Shown in pieces: positions 26,795 through 35,785 of a stretch of 64,000 nt of DNA. The stretch spans positions 248,001 through 312,000 of the forward strand of contig NZ_JANTYS010000003.1 in assembly GCF_024808255.1 (NCBI RefSeq), given 5' to 3'. The stretch comes from Mucilaginibacter dorajii. GTDB lineage: Bacteria; Bacteroidota; Bacteroidia; Sphingobacteriales; Sphingobacteriaceae. A model generated the notes under the pieces. It was not told the DNA's origin. It was given only the letters and a program-made list of their open reading frames with translations, and searched no databases. A program made the translations under genes and the position numbers. Numbering within the stretch: position 1 is the stretch's first letter; every line of letters starts with the position of its first letter.

Positions 26795-27559
26795 CTATTG
26801 ATTTGCCCACTTAGCAAAATCAAGCTGATTAGTGAATTTCCGGTAAGTTATTCGTCTTAAATATCCCTCCAGTTCTTCGGGTGTATTAGCAATGGGGGTT
26901 ATCACTGTTTCGGCAGCCTGTTTTTCAAGTGAAGCTTTAATAGTAACCTGGCGATTTTTGATATGGATACCAAAGTCAAGATTGCTAAACCATTTATGGT
27001 TAGCTGTTATTTTACCATAGAATAGCTCATGACGAAAAGATTTAAGCAATTGTACAGTTTTCAAAAGATCACCTTTTGAATTATAAAAGTTCACCGAAAC
27101 CGTATCCGAATGTCCGTCTTTTTCCAGTAGTAATGAGGCTTGATGCTTTCTGTCTTTTGAGTGTTTTTTCTTCAGCTCCTTTTTATAGATATACCCACAT
27201 TCAATGACTTTGCTATAGGCTTGGTCAAAAACAGCTTTATCCCATCCGTATCTTTTTGAACAAAAAACGGCTATCCTGTGTATAGTGTCCAGTATAATTT
27301 TATTCTGTTGGTCAGGTGAGCTTAGCTGATATTCTTTCTCGTCAAAAGCAACTTCAACACTTAAAATACTTCCGAAATACCCTCTGTTGTAATCCTCATT
27401 TCCAATATCGGCCGAAATTCTCGTAGTGCCTTTTGGTTTGTAACCGTCAAGAAAATCGATATATAAATCGGAGATAAGATGGTTTTGCATAGCAAAGGTA
27501 TTATTGTCGCTATTGTCAGAACGACGATAAAGGGTAATATCATAAAATCCGTGACCCAT
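26795..27559 (-). CDS. Hypothetical protein (254 aa)
   Basis: Not recognised. It starts MGHGFYDITLYRRSDNSD, has a Lys-rich middle (KKELKKKHSKDRKHQ, about 128-142) and a mixed alpha/beta composition with no signal peptide, membrane segment or clear catalytic motif. Single gene between tRNA-Gly and the PEP-mutase-like gene. Confidence 0.6.
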   Translation of the reverse strand: MGHGFYDITLYRRSDNSDNNTFAMQNHLISDLYIDFLDGYKPKGTTRISADIGNEDYNRGYFGSILSVEVAFDEKEYQLSSPDQQNKIILDTIHRIAVFCSKRYGWDKAVFDQAYSKVIECGYIYKKELKKKHSKDRKHQASLLLEKDGHSDTVSVNFYNSKGDLLKTVQLLKSFRHELFYGKITANHKWFSNLDFGIHIKNRQVTIKASLEKQAAETVITPIANTPEELEGYLRRITYRKFTNQLDFAKWANQ

Positions 27560-27660
27560 AATTTAAATTATCAATAAAGATATTGAAATATCGAGATCAT
27601 AAAATACAAAACAAAATACTTTTCCGACTGAATGTTTGGGCGTTTTTTATAACGAGAGGC

Positions 27661-27695
27661 AATAAAAAAAGCCTTCCCTGATACAAAGAAGGCTT
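27661..27695 (-). terminator. Terminator of tRNA-Gly
   Basis: On the reverse strand: AAGCCTTC, an 11-base loop, GAAGGCTT, then a run of Ts. It begins one base after the CCA end of the tRNA. Confidence 0.85.
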
Positions 27696-27771
<76 letters not shown>

Positions 27772-27830
27772 GTTGGTGTTTTTTACTTCAAATGACAGTG
27801 ATAATTATCGCAGTCGTTTTTTAGTGGCGG

Positions 27831-27838
27831 CAAATATA
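27831..27838 (-). promoter_or_regulatory. Candidate -7 element TATATTTG for tRNA-Gly
   Basis: Exact TAnnTTTG on the reverse strand, about 60 bases upstream of the mature tRNA 5' end. Confidence 0.4.
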
Positions 27839-28043
27839 TAAATTTGAGATGGGTGAGCAAAAAAAATATCAAGATAATGGTGTTGTCGTTTTAAGTTGTT
27901 TGATGTTAGGGAGTTGTGTTTTGATAAAGCTTTCGAAAATGGTATTTGTGGCTGTTTTTTGAATAGACCAAGCGGTGTTAAGTGGCGAAAAATGGCCTAT
28001 TTGTGCAGATAACAGGAAAATAGCAGGGCAATGGTGCCAGATT

Positions 28044-28661
28044 TTAACTTTGTAAAACGTTCCGTTCTTTCACAATTTCTTTCAATAGCACCTGCAGGAT
28101 CACGGCATTCCAATCGTTGGCAAAGCTGCGGCTTTTGCGTTGGGCTTTGTTGTGGCGGTTGTAGATCATGTAGTAATGATAATAGCTGCTTATGGCAATC
28201 TCGTCCCAGGTTAAAATGTTTTGCGTGTCCCAGCCGATCCCGTCAAAATGGAAGCTGATGCCGCAAAGCTCAAATGTTTGGTGAATTTTATATAGATCGT
28301 AATAGTAGTTATAGATGTTTACAAAATAGTTTTTCCAAAGCTGGTGGATAATATCGTTCCAAAGCTGGCCGTAAAGATCTTTGCGAATGCCATAATAACT
28401 CCCCAGTTTTATCCGGCAAACGCTTTCTTCATCGTTCCTGATCTCCACAAAATACTGGCGACCGAACACGAATTTGTATCCTCTTGTCCAGGTGATGCCA
28501 TATCTAAAGGCCAGCATGTTTTGGGCGGCGATATTGTTTATATACACAAAATTAGTTGGGGTAAAGCTGTTAGGTTTTTCAATAGTTAAGCCATCGGGTT
28601 TAAAAACCAGTTTACGGTATAGTTTTTTGCTTAGCAGCTGCGGCACCTCAATGGTATTCAC
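28044..28661 (-). CDS. Hypothetical protein rich in Tyr/Trp (205 aa)
   Basis: Not recognised. It begins MNTIEVPQLLSKKLYRK, reads as a small PH-like beta region in the first half (KLVFKPDGLTIEK...NFVYINNIAAQNMLAFRYG), then a helical part with unusually many Tyr residues (NYYYDLYKI, SSYYHYYMIYNRHNK). No signal peptide or membrane span. It is divergent from the membrane protein at 28773, with 111 bases between. Confidence 0.65.
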   Translation of the reverse strand: MNTIEVPQLLSKKLYRKLVFKPDGLTIEKPNSFTPTNFVYINNIAAQNMLAFRYGITWTRGYKFVFGRQYFVEIRNDEESVCRIKLGSYYGIRKDLYGQLWNDIIHQLWKNYFVNIYNYYYDLYKIHQTFELCGISFHFDGIGWDTQNILTWDEIAISSYYHYYMIYNRHNKAQRKSRSFANDWNAVILQVLLKEIVKERNVLQS

Positions 28662-28772
28662 CCTATAAAAATAAGCATCGGTTAGTACAGATTATTTGAG
28701 AACCGTAAATAAATCACCACAATACCTTATTTTTTGTAAAAAGTATAACTTTATACCGTAAAACCCATCGTT

Positions 28773-29279
28773 ATGGCTACAAACACTATCATACCCGACC
28801 GTAAGAACGCCATCCTTACCATTTTATGGCTTGGCTTTGTAACCGGCACCCTTGATGCCATGGCGGCCATTATATGGAGTTACGTCATCAACAAAAAGAT
28901 TGTGACCGGCATTATCTTCAAGTTCATCGCGTACGGGGCCTTTGGGCAGGCAGCCATGAACGGCGGTAACGAAATGGTGGTAGCGGGCATTATTTTTCAT
29001 TACGTTATCGCTTTCGCGTTCACTATGGCATTTTACCTGTTGTATGGCTACTTTGATAAATTGCTGCGCAATAAGTATTTGGTAGGTGTTATGTACGGAA
29101 TAATTGCCTGGCTGGTAATGAATTTAATTGTACTGCCGCTCAGTAAAATAGGCTATCACCATGTTAGGATCCAAACCGCCTTAACCGGTTTATTGATCCT
29201 GATTATCTGTATAGGTTTGCCAATAGCACTTGTGGCCGATAAAAAATACTGGGCAGCCAAATTATCTCCAAAAAAATAA
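28773..29279 (+). CDS. Conserved integral membrane protein
   Basis: 168 aa with about four hydrophobic segments (about 13-35, 60-90, 103-122, 135-155) and a conserved look (GFVTGTLDAMAA, AMNGGNEMVVAG). The family is close to small four-helix membrane proteins of unknown role (DUF1440/YagU-like is possible but not certain). The stop overlaps the start of the next gene by one base (TAATG), which shows translational coupling with the acetyltransferase. Confidence 0.75.
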   Translation: MATNTIIPDRKNAILTILWLGFVTGTLDAMAAIIWSYVINKKIVTGIIFKFIAYGAFGQAAMNGGNEMVVAGIIFHYVIAFAFTMAFYLLYGYFDKLLRNKYLVGVMYGIIAWLVMNLIVLPLSKIGYHHVRIQTALTGLLILIICIGLPIALVADKKYWAAKLSPKK

Positions 29280-29815
29280 TGTCGATACAATTTCCATCAA
29301 CAGAGTTTCCTGTATTACAAACTAATCGCTTGGTATGCAGGGAATTGACCAAAGTAGATGGTGAACAATTGCTAAGCATCCGTAATAACGAAGAAATTAA
29401 CCGCTTTATAGGCCGTAGTTCGGCGCAAACGCTTCAACACGTGCTTGAATTCATAGATTCGCGTAAGTTGGATTGGAAAGAAAGAAAAGGTGTTTACTGG
29501 ACTATCGAACTAAAAAGTACCGGTAAACTCATTGGCAACATTTGTTTTTGGAACCTTGATTATAATGCCGCTACCGCCGAAATTGGTTATGAACTGCTGC
29601 CCGCCGAGCAAGGCAAGGGCCTGATGACGGAAACCGTAGATAAGGTAATAGCCTACGGATTTGAAACCATGCAGCTGGATGCGATGACGGCATGCTTATC
29701 GCCCGACAATAAACCATCTGTAAAGTTGCTTGAACTGCATGGTTTTACTTACACCGAAACCATTGATGAACTGCTGGTTTATAAATTAACCTGTGCCCAA
29801 TGGGGAGCAAAATAA
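29279..29815 (+). CDS. GNAT family N-acetyltransferase (RimJ/RimL-type)
   Basis: 178 aa. It begins with a TNRLVCRELTKVDGEQLL block typical of the RimJ/RimL-like branch, has the acetyl-CoA pyrophosphate loop as EQGKGLM (about 112-118) and the later PSVKLLELHGF block. It transfers an acetyl group to an amine (protein N-terminus or small molecule); the substrate is unknown. Overlaps the preceding membrane-protein gene by one base. Confidence 0.9.
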   Translation: MSIQFPSTEFPVLQTNRLVCRELTKVDGEQLLSIRNNEEINRFIGRSSAQTLQHVLEFIDSRKLDWKERKGVYWTIELKSTGKLIGNICFWNLDYNAATAEIGYELLPAEQGKGLMTETVDKVIAYGFETMQLDAMTACLSPDNKPSVKLLELHGFTYTETIDELLVYKLTCAQWGAK

Positions 29816-29821
29816 ATCGTC

Positions 29822-29856
29822 AATAAAAAAGGCCCGGTATTTTACTACCGAACCTC
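29822..29856 (-). terminator. Terminator hairpin after the fasciclin gene
   Basis: On the reverse strand AGG-TT-CGGTA, loop, TACCG-GG-CCT, then TTTTTT. It lies between the convergent GNAT and fasciclin genes and points out of the fasciclin gene. Confidence 0.65.
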
Positions 29857-29963
29857 CTGGATTTAAAATTGATTAACAATTGCCGGTTTTACTCCGGCAT
29901 CTTAGCGCACTTTAACAGTGGTATAAGATGCTGAAGTTAACCGATATGATAACCTATCTTAAG

Positions 29964-30551
29964 TTACTGCGGCATCAATATGCCATTTAAACCGTGAATA
30001 ACACCATTTGATGCCATGGTATCAAACGAGATCACCAAGGCAACATTGCCCTTTGCATCGGCAATCTGTAAATTACTTTTATCATTTACCGATAGGGTAA
30101 GGGTGTCGCCATCAATTGTTTTCAGTGTGGTTTTTCCTTTACCGGCACTCAGCGCTTTAATAATATCGGTCTTGGTATATTTGCCGGAAACTATGTGGTA
30201 TTTTAACAACTTGGCCAGTTTACCCTGGTCTTTCATTAAATCGTCCATAGTTGGTTTTGGTACTTTGCTAAATGCTACATCATTTGGGGCAAAAACGGTG
30301 AACGGACCTGGCGTTTTTAAATTAGGTTCAAGTCCGGCGGTTTTTATTGCTAATGCAAATGGGGCAAAATCTGTGGTGCTGCTTAACACGCCAACAACAT
30401 CGCTGGTTGCTGCAGAAGGAGCGGCCGGAGCAGTTGCAGGGGCAGCGGCTTTAGTAGTATCCTGTTGCTGGGTTTGTGCAAAAGCATTAGTCGAAAATAA
30501 TCCGATAGTTAATGATGCAACGGCAATTAAAACTGACTTTTTCATGTTCAT
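29964..30551 (-). CDS. Secreted fasciclin-domain protein
   Basis: 195 aa: signal peptide (about 1-25, ending NAFAQ), a Thr/Ala/Pro-rich linker (about 28-48) and a single FAS1 domain (about 50-195). FAS1 blocks are clear: PGPFTVFAPNDVAF (H1-like) and ISFDTMASNGVIHGLNGILMP (H2-like with the usual NGVIH). FAS1 proteins mediate adhesion or bind surface polymers. Periplasmic or secreted; single-gene unit. Confidence 0.95.
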   Translation of the reverse strand: MNMKKSVLIAVASLTIGLFSTNAFAQTQQQDTTKAAAPATAPAAPSAATSDVVGVLSSTTDFAPFALAIKTAGLEPNLKTPGPFTVFAPNDVAFSKVPKPTMDDLMKDQGKLAKLLKYHIVSGKYTKTDIIKALSAGKGKTTLKTIDGDTLTLSVNDKSNLQIADAKGNVALVISFDTMASNGVIHGLNGILMPQ

Positions 30552-30839
30552 CTTTCTTTTGTTGTTGTTTGTAAATAGATTGTAAATGAGTAGCAGTTTA
30601 TCTGATATTATTTCCTTTTAGTTGTTTAATTATCGTTTATTGTATATGTTATAACTTATAATTACAGAAAATGTTTTGAATGGACTCGAATCGGGCACGG
30701 ATTTTAGCGGATTTCACGAATGGGATAAACACGAATAGAGACGAATTTTAGCGAATTTCACGAATGGGGGCGGATTTGAATTTCTTAGGGTTCAATAGGT
30801 TATGGCTGAATATATCTGCGCGAATTAATTTAAGATCAT
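30552..30839. repeat. Gene-free stretch with degenerate tandem repeats
   Basis: No gene is seen. The part at about 30690-30780 has short imperfect tandem units of the kind GATTTTAGCGAATTTCACGA (also ...GCGGATTTCACGAATGGG), a typical low-complexity intergenic repeat in this group. The first 130 bases are A/T-rich and should hold the fasciclin promoter. Confidence 0.5.
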
Positions 30840-30871
30840 AAAAAAGCCCGTGGCAAAACCACAGGCAAAAA
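30840..30871 (-). terminator. Terminator of the isocitrate dehydrogenase gene
   Basis: On the reverse strand GCC-T-GTGG, loop TTTTG, CCAC-G-GGC, then TTTTTT. It lies 41 bases past the stop of the gene at 30913. Confidence 0.85.
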
Positions 30872-30912
30872 ATTTGTGAAATTGTACAAAAAATTAGAAA
30901 AATTCGTGTGTA

Positions 30913-32367
30913 TTATTGCCCCTGCGCCAAAGTATATCCTATTTTGCCGTCGAATTTCATCAGGAATTCGGCAGAGCAAACTTTTATATGTTCAGAAAAA
31001 TCAGCGGCAATGTGCAGCAGTTCTTTTTGGGTTACGGTGCGGTCGGTTTTCTTTTCAAAACGTACGCGGTATTCGTTCACCAGTTCGGTATAGATTGATC
31101 CTGTAGGCCAAACCTGGGTACCACGGTTAGAGATCATCACCAGTTCAAAATTATCGGTTAAAACAGTTTTGGCAAGCTCGGCCAAAGCAGCCGGCTGAAT
31201 TTTTGACTCAACAAAAACATCTACCCCAACCATTTCTTCACTAATGTTTTTGGTGGCAGTAAGTTTATTTTTTAGGGGCTGAATTTTTTGCTCCTTGGTT
31301 TCAAAATCAGGATTGCTGTAAACGCCGCCACCAGCAGGTACACGGCCCAGGTTAGCTATAATAGCATCGGTAAAGGCGTTGGTGTTTGATGATGGGATAG
31401 CCTTATCCCCAAAATCGCCGGTATGTACGCCTTGCTCTAAAGTGTAAAGCAACGCGTTCTCGATATCGGCCGCGTTTTTTGAGAAGCCCAGGAAGCGCAG
31501 CATTGAAATGCCTGATAATAATAACGCAGTAGGGTTGGCAATGCCTTTGCCCGCAATATCCGGCGCGGTACCATGCACCGCTTCAAAAATAGATATGTTA
31601 TCGCCAATATTTGCCGATGGCGCGAAACCCAAACCACCAACCAAACCGGCGCAAAGGTCAGATACGATATCGCCTTGCAGGTTAGTTAACACAATAGCCT
31701 CGAAAGTTTCTGGGCGGGTAACCAGTTTCATGCATAGGTCGTCAACAATAATGTCCGTTGCTTCAATCTCGGCATATTCCTTAGCTACCTGTTGAAAAAC
31801 TTCTAAAAACAAACCATCGGTAAGCTTCATGATGTTGGCTTTATGGCCACAGGCTAACTTTTTAAGCCCTTTGCGGCGTGCCATCTCAAAGGCGTAACGG
31901 ATAACCTGCTCAGATCCGGGGCGCGTAATAATACGACGACCAACGGCTACGTCGTAAGTTAATAAGTGCTCGATGCCTCCGTAAGTATCCTCAATATTTT
32001 CGCGGATGATGGTTAAATTAATGGGGATGCCTGCTTTAGAGAAAACAGTATCAACACCATTAAGGGTGCGAAAATCGCGTTGGTTAGCATAGGTGTTCCA
32101 TACTTTGCGGGCGGTAACGTTAATGCTTTTAACACCCTTGCCTTTAGGGGTTTCCATAGGGCCTTTAAATAATAAACCCAGGTTTTCGATGGTGGCCTTA
32201 GCCGCGTCGGTCATCCCGGTTGAGTGGCCTGCATCAAAATAAGATTTACCCATTTCAACAAATTCATATTCAAGGGGTGCATTATTGGCCTCAAAAACAC
32301 GAAGAACGGCCTGCATAATTTCGGGCCCGATGCCATCGCCATTGGCAACTGCTATTTTGGTTTTCAT
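30913..32367 (-). CDS. icd: NADP-dependent isocitrate dehydrogenase
   Basis: 484 aa from the ATG at 32365-32367 (MKTKIAVANGDGIGPE). It converts isocitrate to 2-oxoglutarate in the TCA cycle. It has the isocitrate/isopropylmalate-dehydrogenase fold: IAVANGDGIGPEIM at the start, RENIEDTYGGIEH in the substrate region, DDLCMKLVTRPE with the Mg-binding Asp, and EAVHGTAPDIAGKGIANP near the nucleotide site. It has a C-terminal extension of about 140 aa, as in the Thermus/Rickettsia-type enzymes. A reading frame continues upstream to 32436, but the sequence there is not conserved-looking and a promoter -7 element lies in it (32394-32401). Confidence 0.92.
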   Translation of the reverse strand: MKTKIAVANGDGIGPEIMQAVLRVFEANNAPLEYEFVEMGKSYFDAGHSTGMTDAAKATIENLGLLFKGPMETPKGKGVKSINVTARKVWNTYANQRDFRTLNGVDTVFSKAGIPINLTIIRENIEDTYGGIEHLLTYDVAVGRRIITRPGSEQVIRYAFEMARRKGLKKLACGHKANIMKLTDGLFLEVFQQVAKEYAEIEATDIIVDDLCMKLVTRPETFEAIVLTNLQGDIVSDLCAGLVGGLGFAPSANIGDNISIFEAVHGTAPDIAGKGIANPTALLLSGISMLRFLGFSKNAADIENALLYTLEQGVHTGDFGDKAIPSSNTNAFTDAIIANLGRVPAGGGVYSNPDFETKEQKIQPLKNKLTATKNISEEMVGVDVFVESKIQPAALAELAKTVLTDNFELVMISNRGTQVWPTGSIYTELVNEYRVRFEKKTDRTVTQKELLHIAADFSEHIKVCSAEFLMKFDGKIGYTLAQGQ

Positions 32368-32393
32368 AGAAGTATTATTAGTTAAAAAACGCG

Positions 32394-32401
32394 CAAAGGT
32401 A
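32394..32401 (-). promoter_or_regulatory. Candidate -7 element TACCTTTG for icd
   Basis: Exact TAnnTTTG on the reverse strand, 26 bases before the ATG. It supports the start at 32367. Confidence 0.45.
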
Positions 32402-32543
32402 AACGTTTTGCGGTTTGTAGTTAAGCTGATAAACAATCATGAAGGTAAATTGTGACATTGATATTAACGCTTTGTGCTGTCAGTTCCATTAATTTGCACC
32501 GATCTTACAGACGCCTTATCGCTCTGTTTTTAATTAATACATT

Positions 32544-32927
32544 ATGAAAGGATTAGCCAGGCCGCTTTTTAAAGCATTTATATTTTCGGTAATATTATCT
32601 ATCGCCGCCAGCAGTATTTACTACGCTGTTGCGCAAAAGGGCATTGACTACACACATGCGCTGCCCCAAATATTTGAAGGGATCTTATTTCTCAACATCA
32701 TCATCTTCATTATGTCGCTACCCTCATTATTCCTGGTTAATGCCGCCTATTGGAACAATCTTATTGTGCGCTTACTGCTTTATTTTGCCGGACCGGTAGT
32801 ATTTATTATCACTGCTTTAACCTTCAAGCTGCCGCCGGCAGACAAAGCCGTTTACCTGCTTACCGGCGTAATATTTATAGTTGTTCGTGCCGTGTTTTAC
32901 TACCTGGCGGTTAAGAAGCGGAAGTAG
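32544..32927 (+). CDS. Small integral membrane protein, paralogue A
   Basis: 127 aa with four hydrophobic segments (about 10-30, 45-67, 75-95, 102-123). No named family recognised. The protein at 33041 has the same length, the same four-helix layout and a similar first segment (LLRTYIFSFLLTIVLA against LFKAFIFSVILSIAAS), so these are tandem paralogues. Confidence 0.7.
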   Translation: MKGLARPLFKAFIFSVILSIAASSIYYAVAQKGIDYTHALPQIFEGILFLNIIIFIMSLPSLFLVNAAYWNNLIVRLLLYFAGPVVFIITALTFKLPPADKAVYLLTGVIFIVVRAVFYYLAVKKRK

Positions 32928-33040
32928 TCCGGTACACCTAAAAAACCAGCCTGGATATAATCCCGTAGGTTTTGGCATCTTAACGCATTTTTCATAATTG
33001 ATTTTGTAAACTTGCGCAGCTTATATTTTTACAACGTATT

Positions 33041-33439
33041 ATGGGATTGGGGAAATTGCTTTTAAGAACTTATATCTTCTCTTTTTTGTTGACTATTGTT
33101 TTGGCAACTGCCTGGTCCTTTATATTTAACGCTTCAACAACAGATTTGAAAGCCATACAGGTGATTGTTTTAAGCAGCCTGTTATTCAATATCCCTTTAA
33201 ATTTTATTGCATTTCCGGGTTTGTTCATGTCGGCAAGTTTTCAAACTAATAAGCTAAAGGCAGGTGTTGCATGCTTTTTGGCACCGGTGGCTATCCTTAT
33301 AAAAGTTGCAACAATGGCCGGTACGCCGGCCAACGAAATGGCGTTCAATATCATTATTGTAATTTCCTTTATGCTGGTATTGGGTTACTTCTTTTACAAA
33401 AACTTAACGCCCAACAATCCAAGGCCGCCTCAGCCGTAG
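33041..33439 (+). CDS. Small integral membrane protein, paralogue B
   Basis: 132 aa, four hydrophobic segments, ending in a Pro-rich tail (NNPRPPQP). Tandem paralogue of the protein at 32544. A TAAACTTG element, one mismatch from TAnnTTTG, lies upstream near 33006. Function unknown. Confidence 0.7.
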   Translation: MGLGKLLLRTYIFSFLLTIVLATAWSFIFNASTTDLKAIQVIVLSSLLFNIPLNFIAFPGLFMSASFQTNKLKAGVACFLAPVAILIKVATMAGTPANEMAFNIIIVISFMLVLGYFFYKNLTPNNPRPPQP

Positions 33440-33495
33440 CCACGCTAAATTGATATAGGCTTTTTGAAAGATTTGCGGTAAACTTGCATTATCAA

Positions 33496-34635
33496 ATGAA
33501 AGCATTTTACGGAGATCTTAAATTGGGTATCTTGGGCGGCGGCCAGTTAGGGCGCATGCTGATACAACAGGCTATAAATTATAACGTTACAGTAAAAATT
33601 CTTGACCCCGATAGGGAAGCCCCATGCCGCAAACTTTGCGACGAATTTACCGTAGGCTCTCTTGGCGATTACGAAACCGTTTACAATTTCGGCAAAAATG
33701 TAGACCTGCTAACCATCGAAATAGAGAAGGTAAATGTAGATGCGTTAGAGCAGTTGGAGAAAGAAGGCGTGCTGGTTTACCCGCAATCTCGCATCATCAG
33801 GCTTATTCAGGATAAAGGCCTGCAAAAGCAATTCTTTAAAGAAAACGATATCCCTACTGCCGATTTCCAGGTTATCAATTCGCAGCAGCAGTTACAGCAA
33901 AGCTATATTCCATTCCCTTATATCCAGAAGCTGCGTAAGGACGGCTATGATGGCAAAGGTGTTTATAAAGTGATAGATAGTTCATACCTGGCTGGTGCTT
34001 TCAAAGAACCGAGCCTGATAGAAGAATGGATAGATTTTGAAAAGGAAATAGGCGTAATTGTTGCCCGCAACGAAAAGGGCGATATCAGCACCTTCCCGAT
34101 GGTAGAAATGGAATTTAACCCCCAGGCCAACCTGGTGGAGTTTTTAATAGCACCATCCACATTACCCTTTGAAGTACACGAACAAGCAGAGCAAATTGCC
34201 CGCAAAATAGCCGATAGCCTTAAAATTGTAGGTTTGCTGGCGGTTGAAATGTTTTTAGATAAAAGTGGCAAGATATTGGTGAACGAGCTTGCTCCGCGAC
34301 CGCACAACAGCGGCCACCAAACTATTGAAGGTAACGTAGTATCGCAATTTGAACAGCATTTAAGGGCGATATTTAACCAACCTTTAGGGGATACGGCCTG
34401 TCTTAACAACGCCATTATGGTAAACGTATTAGGCGAAGCCGGCTACGAAGGCCCCGCCATTTACAAAGGAATAGAAAAGGTGCTGAATGTACCGGGGGTA
34501 TATGTGCACCTGTACGGTAAAGCCTTAACCAAACCTTTTAGAAAGATGGGGCATGTGACTATTGTTGATGCGGATAGGGAAAAGGCCATTGAAAAGGCGA
34601 GATTTGTGCAAAAAACGTTGAAAGTAGTGAGTTAG
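33496..34635 (+). CDS. purK: 5-(carboxyamino)imidazole ribonucleotide synthase
   Basis: 379 aa from the ATG at 33496; a TTG at 33484 could extend it by four residues, but MKAFYGDLKLGILGGGQLGRM matches the family start. PurK uses ATP and bicarbonate to make N5-CAIR in purine synthesis. ATP-grasp features: LGILGGGQLGRM (N-terminal Rossmann), LRKDGYDGKGVY (ATP loop), EEWIDFEKEIGVIV and VNELAPRPHNSGHQTIE near the active site. Its partner purE follows at 35092, with an inserted four-helix-bundle gene between them. The left arm of a 31-bp inverted repeat starts at its stop codon. Confidence 0.95.
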   Translation: MKAFYGDLKLGILGGGQLGRMLIQQAINYNVTVKILDPDREAPCRKLCDEFTVGSLGDYETVYNFGKNVDLLTIEIEKVNVDALEQLEKEGVLVYPQSRIIRLIQDKGLQKQFFKENDIPTADFQVINSQQQLQQSYIPFPYIQKLRKDGYDGKGVYKVIDSSYLAGAFKEPSLIEEWIDFEKEIGVIVARNEKGDISTFPMVEMEFNPQANLVEFLIAPSTLPFEVHEQAEQIARKIADSLKIVGLLAVEMFLDKSGKILVNELAPRPHNSGHQTIEGNVVSQFEQHLRAIFNQPLGDTACLNNAIMVNVLGEAGYEGPAIYKGIEKVLNVPGVYVHLYGKALTKPFRKMGHVTIVDADREKAIEKARFVQKTLKVVS

Positions 34636-34665
34636 TTCATGGTTCATAGATCATGGTTCATGGTA
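34635..34665. repeat. Left arm of the inverted repeat around the four-helix-bundle gene
   Basis: 31 bp starting GTTCATGGTTCATAGATCAT; pairs with 35067-35097 at 27 of 31 positions. Starts at the last base of the purK stop codon. Confidence 0.75.
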
Positions 34666-34708
34666 GCTGCGGAAATAGTTCATAGTATTTTGAATAAAAA
34701 ATAGTTTT

Positions 34709-35059
34709 ATGGCATTTAGATTTGAGGATCTGCAGGTATGGCAAAAAGCTATGGATTTAGATGAGCAGGTAAACCAACTTACAAAAACGTTTCCTAAAGA
34801 AGAGGTTTACGTTTTAACATCGCAAATGAAACGAGCAGCTGATTCCGTAGTTCTGAACATAGCCGAAGGTTCAACAGGGCAAAGCAAGGCTGTGTTCAAA
34901 GTGTTTTTAGGGTATTCCTTAAGATCGGCCATTGAGGTAGTAAGCTGTCTTTTTATAGCGAAAAGGAGAGCATATATTGAAGACAATAATTTCAAATTTT
35001 TATATAACGAATACGAGGTGTTGGTGAAAATGATTACTTCGCTTAGAAATTCAATCTAA
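34709..35059 (+). CDS. Four-helix-bundle protein (S23 / 23S-rRNA-IVS family)
   Basis: 116 aa. It has the family start [13 protein letters not shown], then [16 protein letters not shown] (the most conserved block), and a helical C-terminal half. The first member was found in intervening sequences of 23S rRNA genes; others are scattered in bacterial chromosomes, and related proteins accompany diversity-generating retroelements. No reverse transcriptase is nearby here. It lies between purK and purE inside a 31-bp inverted repeat, so it looks like an inserted cassette. Confidence 0.93.
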   Translation: MAFRFEDLQVWQKAMDLDEQVNQLTKTFPKEEVYVLTSQMKRAADSVVLNIAEGSTGQSKAVFKVFLGYSLRSAIEVVSCLFIAKRRAYIEDNNFKFLYNEYEVLVKMITSLRNSI

Positions 35060-35066
35060 GGCTTTT

Positions 35067-35097
35067 TACCATGAACCATGAACCATCAACTATGAAC
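35067..35097. repeat. Right arm of the inverted repeat; contains the purE start codon
   Basis: Inverted complement of 34635-34665 at 27 of 31 positions (ends ...CATCAACTATGAAC). The ATG at 35092-35094 used by purE is inside the arm. Confidence 0.75.
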
Positions 35098-35586
35098 TCA
35101 ATAGCAAAAGTCGCCATTATAATGGGCAGCAAGTCTGATTTGCATATTATGCAGGATGCTGCCGATGTTTTAAAAGAATTAGGTGTTAATTACGAGATTA
35201 CCGTGGTATCGGCACACCGTACACCCGATAGGATGTTTAGTTATGCCCGTGCAGCTGCAGATCGTGGTATAAAAGTTATTATTGCAGGTGCCGGTGGTGC
35301 CGCGCATTTACCGGGTATGGTGGCTTCGCTAACCCATTTACCAGTAATAGGCGTACCTGTAAAATCAAGTAATTCTATTGATGGCTGGGATTCTATTCTG
35401 TCTATCCTGCAAATGCCAAACGGTATCCCGGTAGCTACCGTAGCCCTTAATGCTGCCAAAAACGCCGGCATCCTGGCCGCGCAGATCCTATCTACAGCCG
35501 ACGAATACCTTGTTAAAAACCTCATCGACTTTAAAGAGGACCTCAAGAAAAAAGTAGAGGAATCGGCGAAGGAAATGGAGTCTTAA
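35092..35586 (+). CDS. purE: N5-carboxyaminoimidazole ribonucleotide mutase
   Basis: 164 aa from the ATG at 35092; an in-frame ATG at 35071 would add seven residues read from repeat DNA. PurE moves the carboxyl group of N5-CAIR to C4. Family blocks are complete: [25 protein letters not shown] (substrate His), [19 protein letters not shown] and PVIGVPV. It forms the next step after PurK. The start codon lies in the right arm of an inverted repeat, so insertion of the cassette has reshaped its 5' end. Confidence 0.95.
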   Translation: MNSIAKVAIIMGSKSDLHIMQDAADVLKELGVNYEITVVSAHRTPDRMFSYARAAADRGIKVIIAGAGGAAHLPGMVASLTHLPVIGVPVKSSNSIDGWDSILSILQMPNGIPVATVALNAAKNAGILAAQILSTADEYLVKNLIDFKEDLKKKVEESAKEMES

Positions 35587-35652
35587 ATGTGCAGATGTGC
35601 GGATTTCAGATGTGCAGATGAGGGAATAATTTGAAGATTTGAAAATGTGGTT

Positions 35653-35749
35653 TCTGAACCGGGATTAAGCAGATTTTTACGATTACAGGATTTTAAATCA
35701 GACGATAAAAATCCTGTAAATCCATTAATCTCATAAATCCTGGTTCAGA
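35653..35749. repeat. Inverted repeat with TCTGAACC / GGTTCAGA ends
   Basis: 97 bp; the outer arms TCTGAACCGGGATT and AATCCTGGTTCAGA pair, and the inner parts (GATTACAGGATTTT with AAAAATCCTGTAAATC) pair again. It lies between convergent purE and the YqgE gene and follows simple GTGCAGATG-type repeats at 35587-35620. Confidence 0.7.
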
Positions 35750-35785
35750 CAATCCCCTGCAAACTGCCTACCGCCCACTGCAAAC

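Noticed and set aside
30016..30585. Forward reading frame of 189 codons
   Set aside because: It is antisense to the fasciclin gene, whose signal peptide and FAS1 motifs are intact.
30690..30790. CRISPR array from the CACGAATTT-type repeats
   Set aside because: Units are short, degenerate and have no regular spacers; no cas gene is nearby.
32368..32436. Upstream extension of isocitrate dehydrogenase
   Set aside because: It contains a -7 element and unrelated sequence; the conserved protein starts at 32367.
34709..35059. Diversity-generating retroelement because of the four-helix-bundle gene
   Set aside because: No reverse transcriptase or template/variable repeat pair is present in the surrounding sequence.
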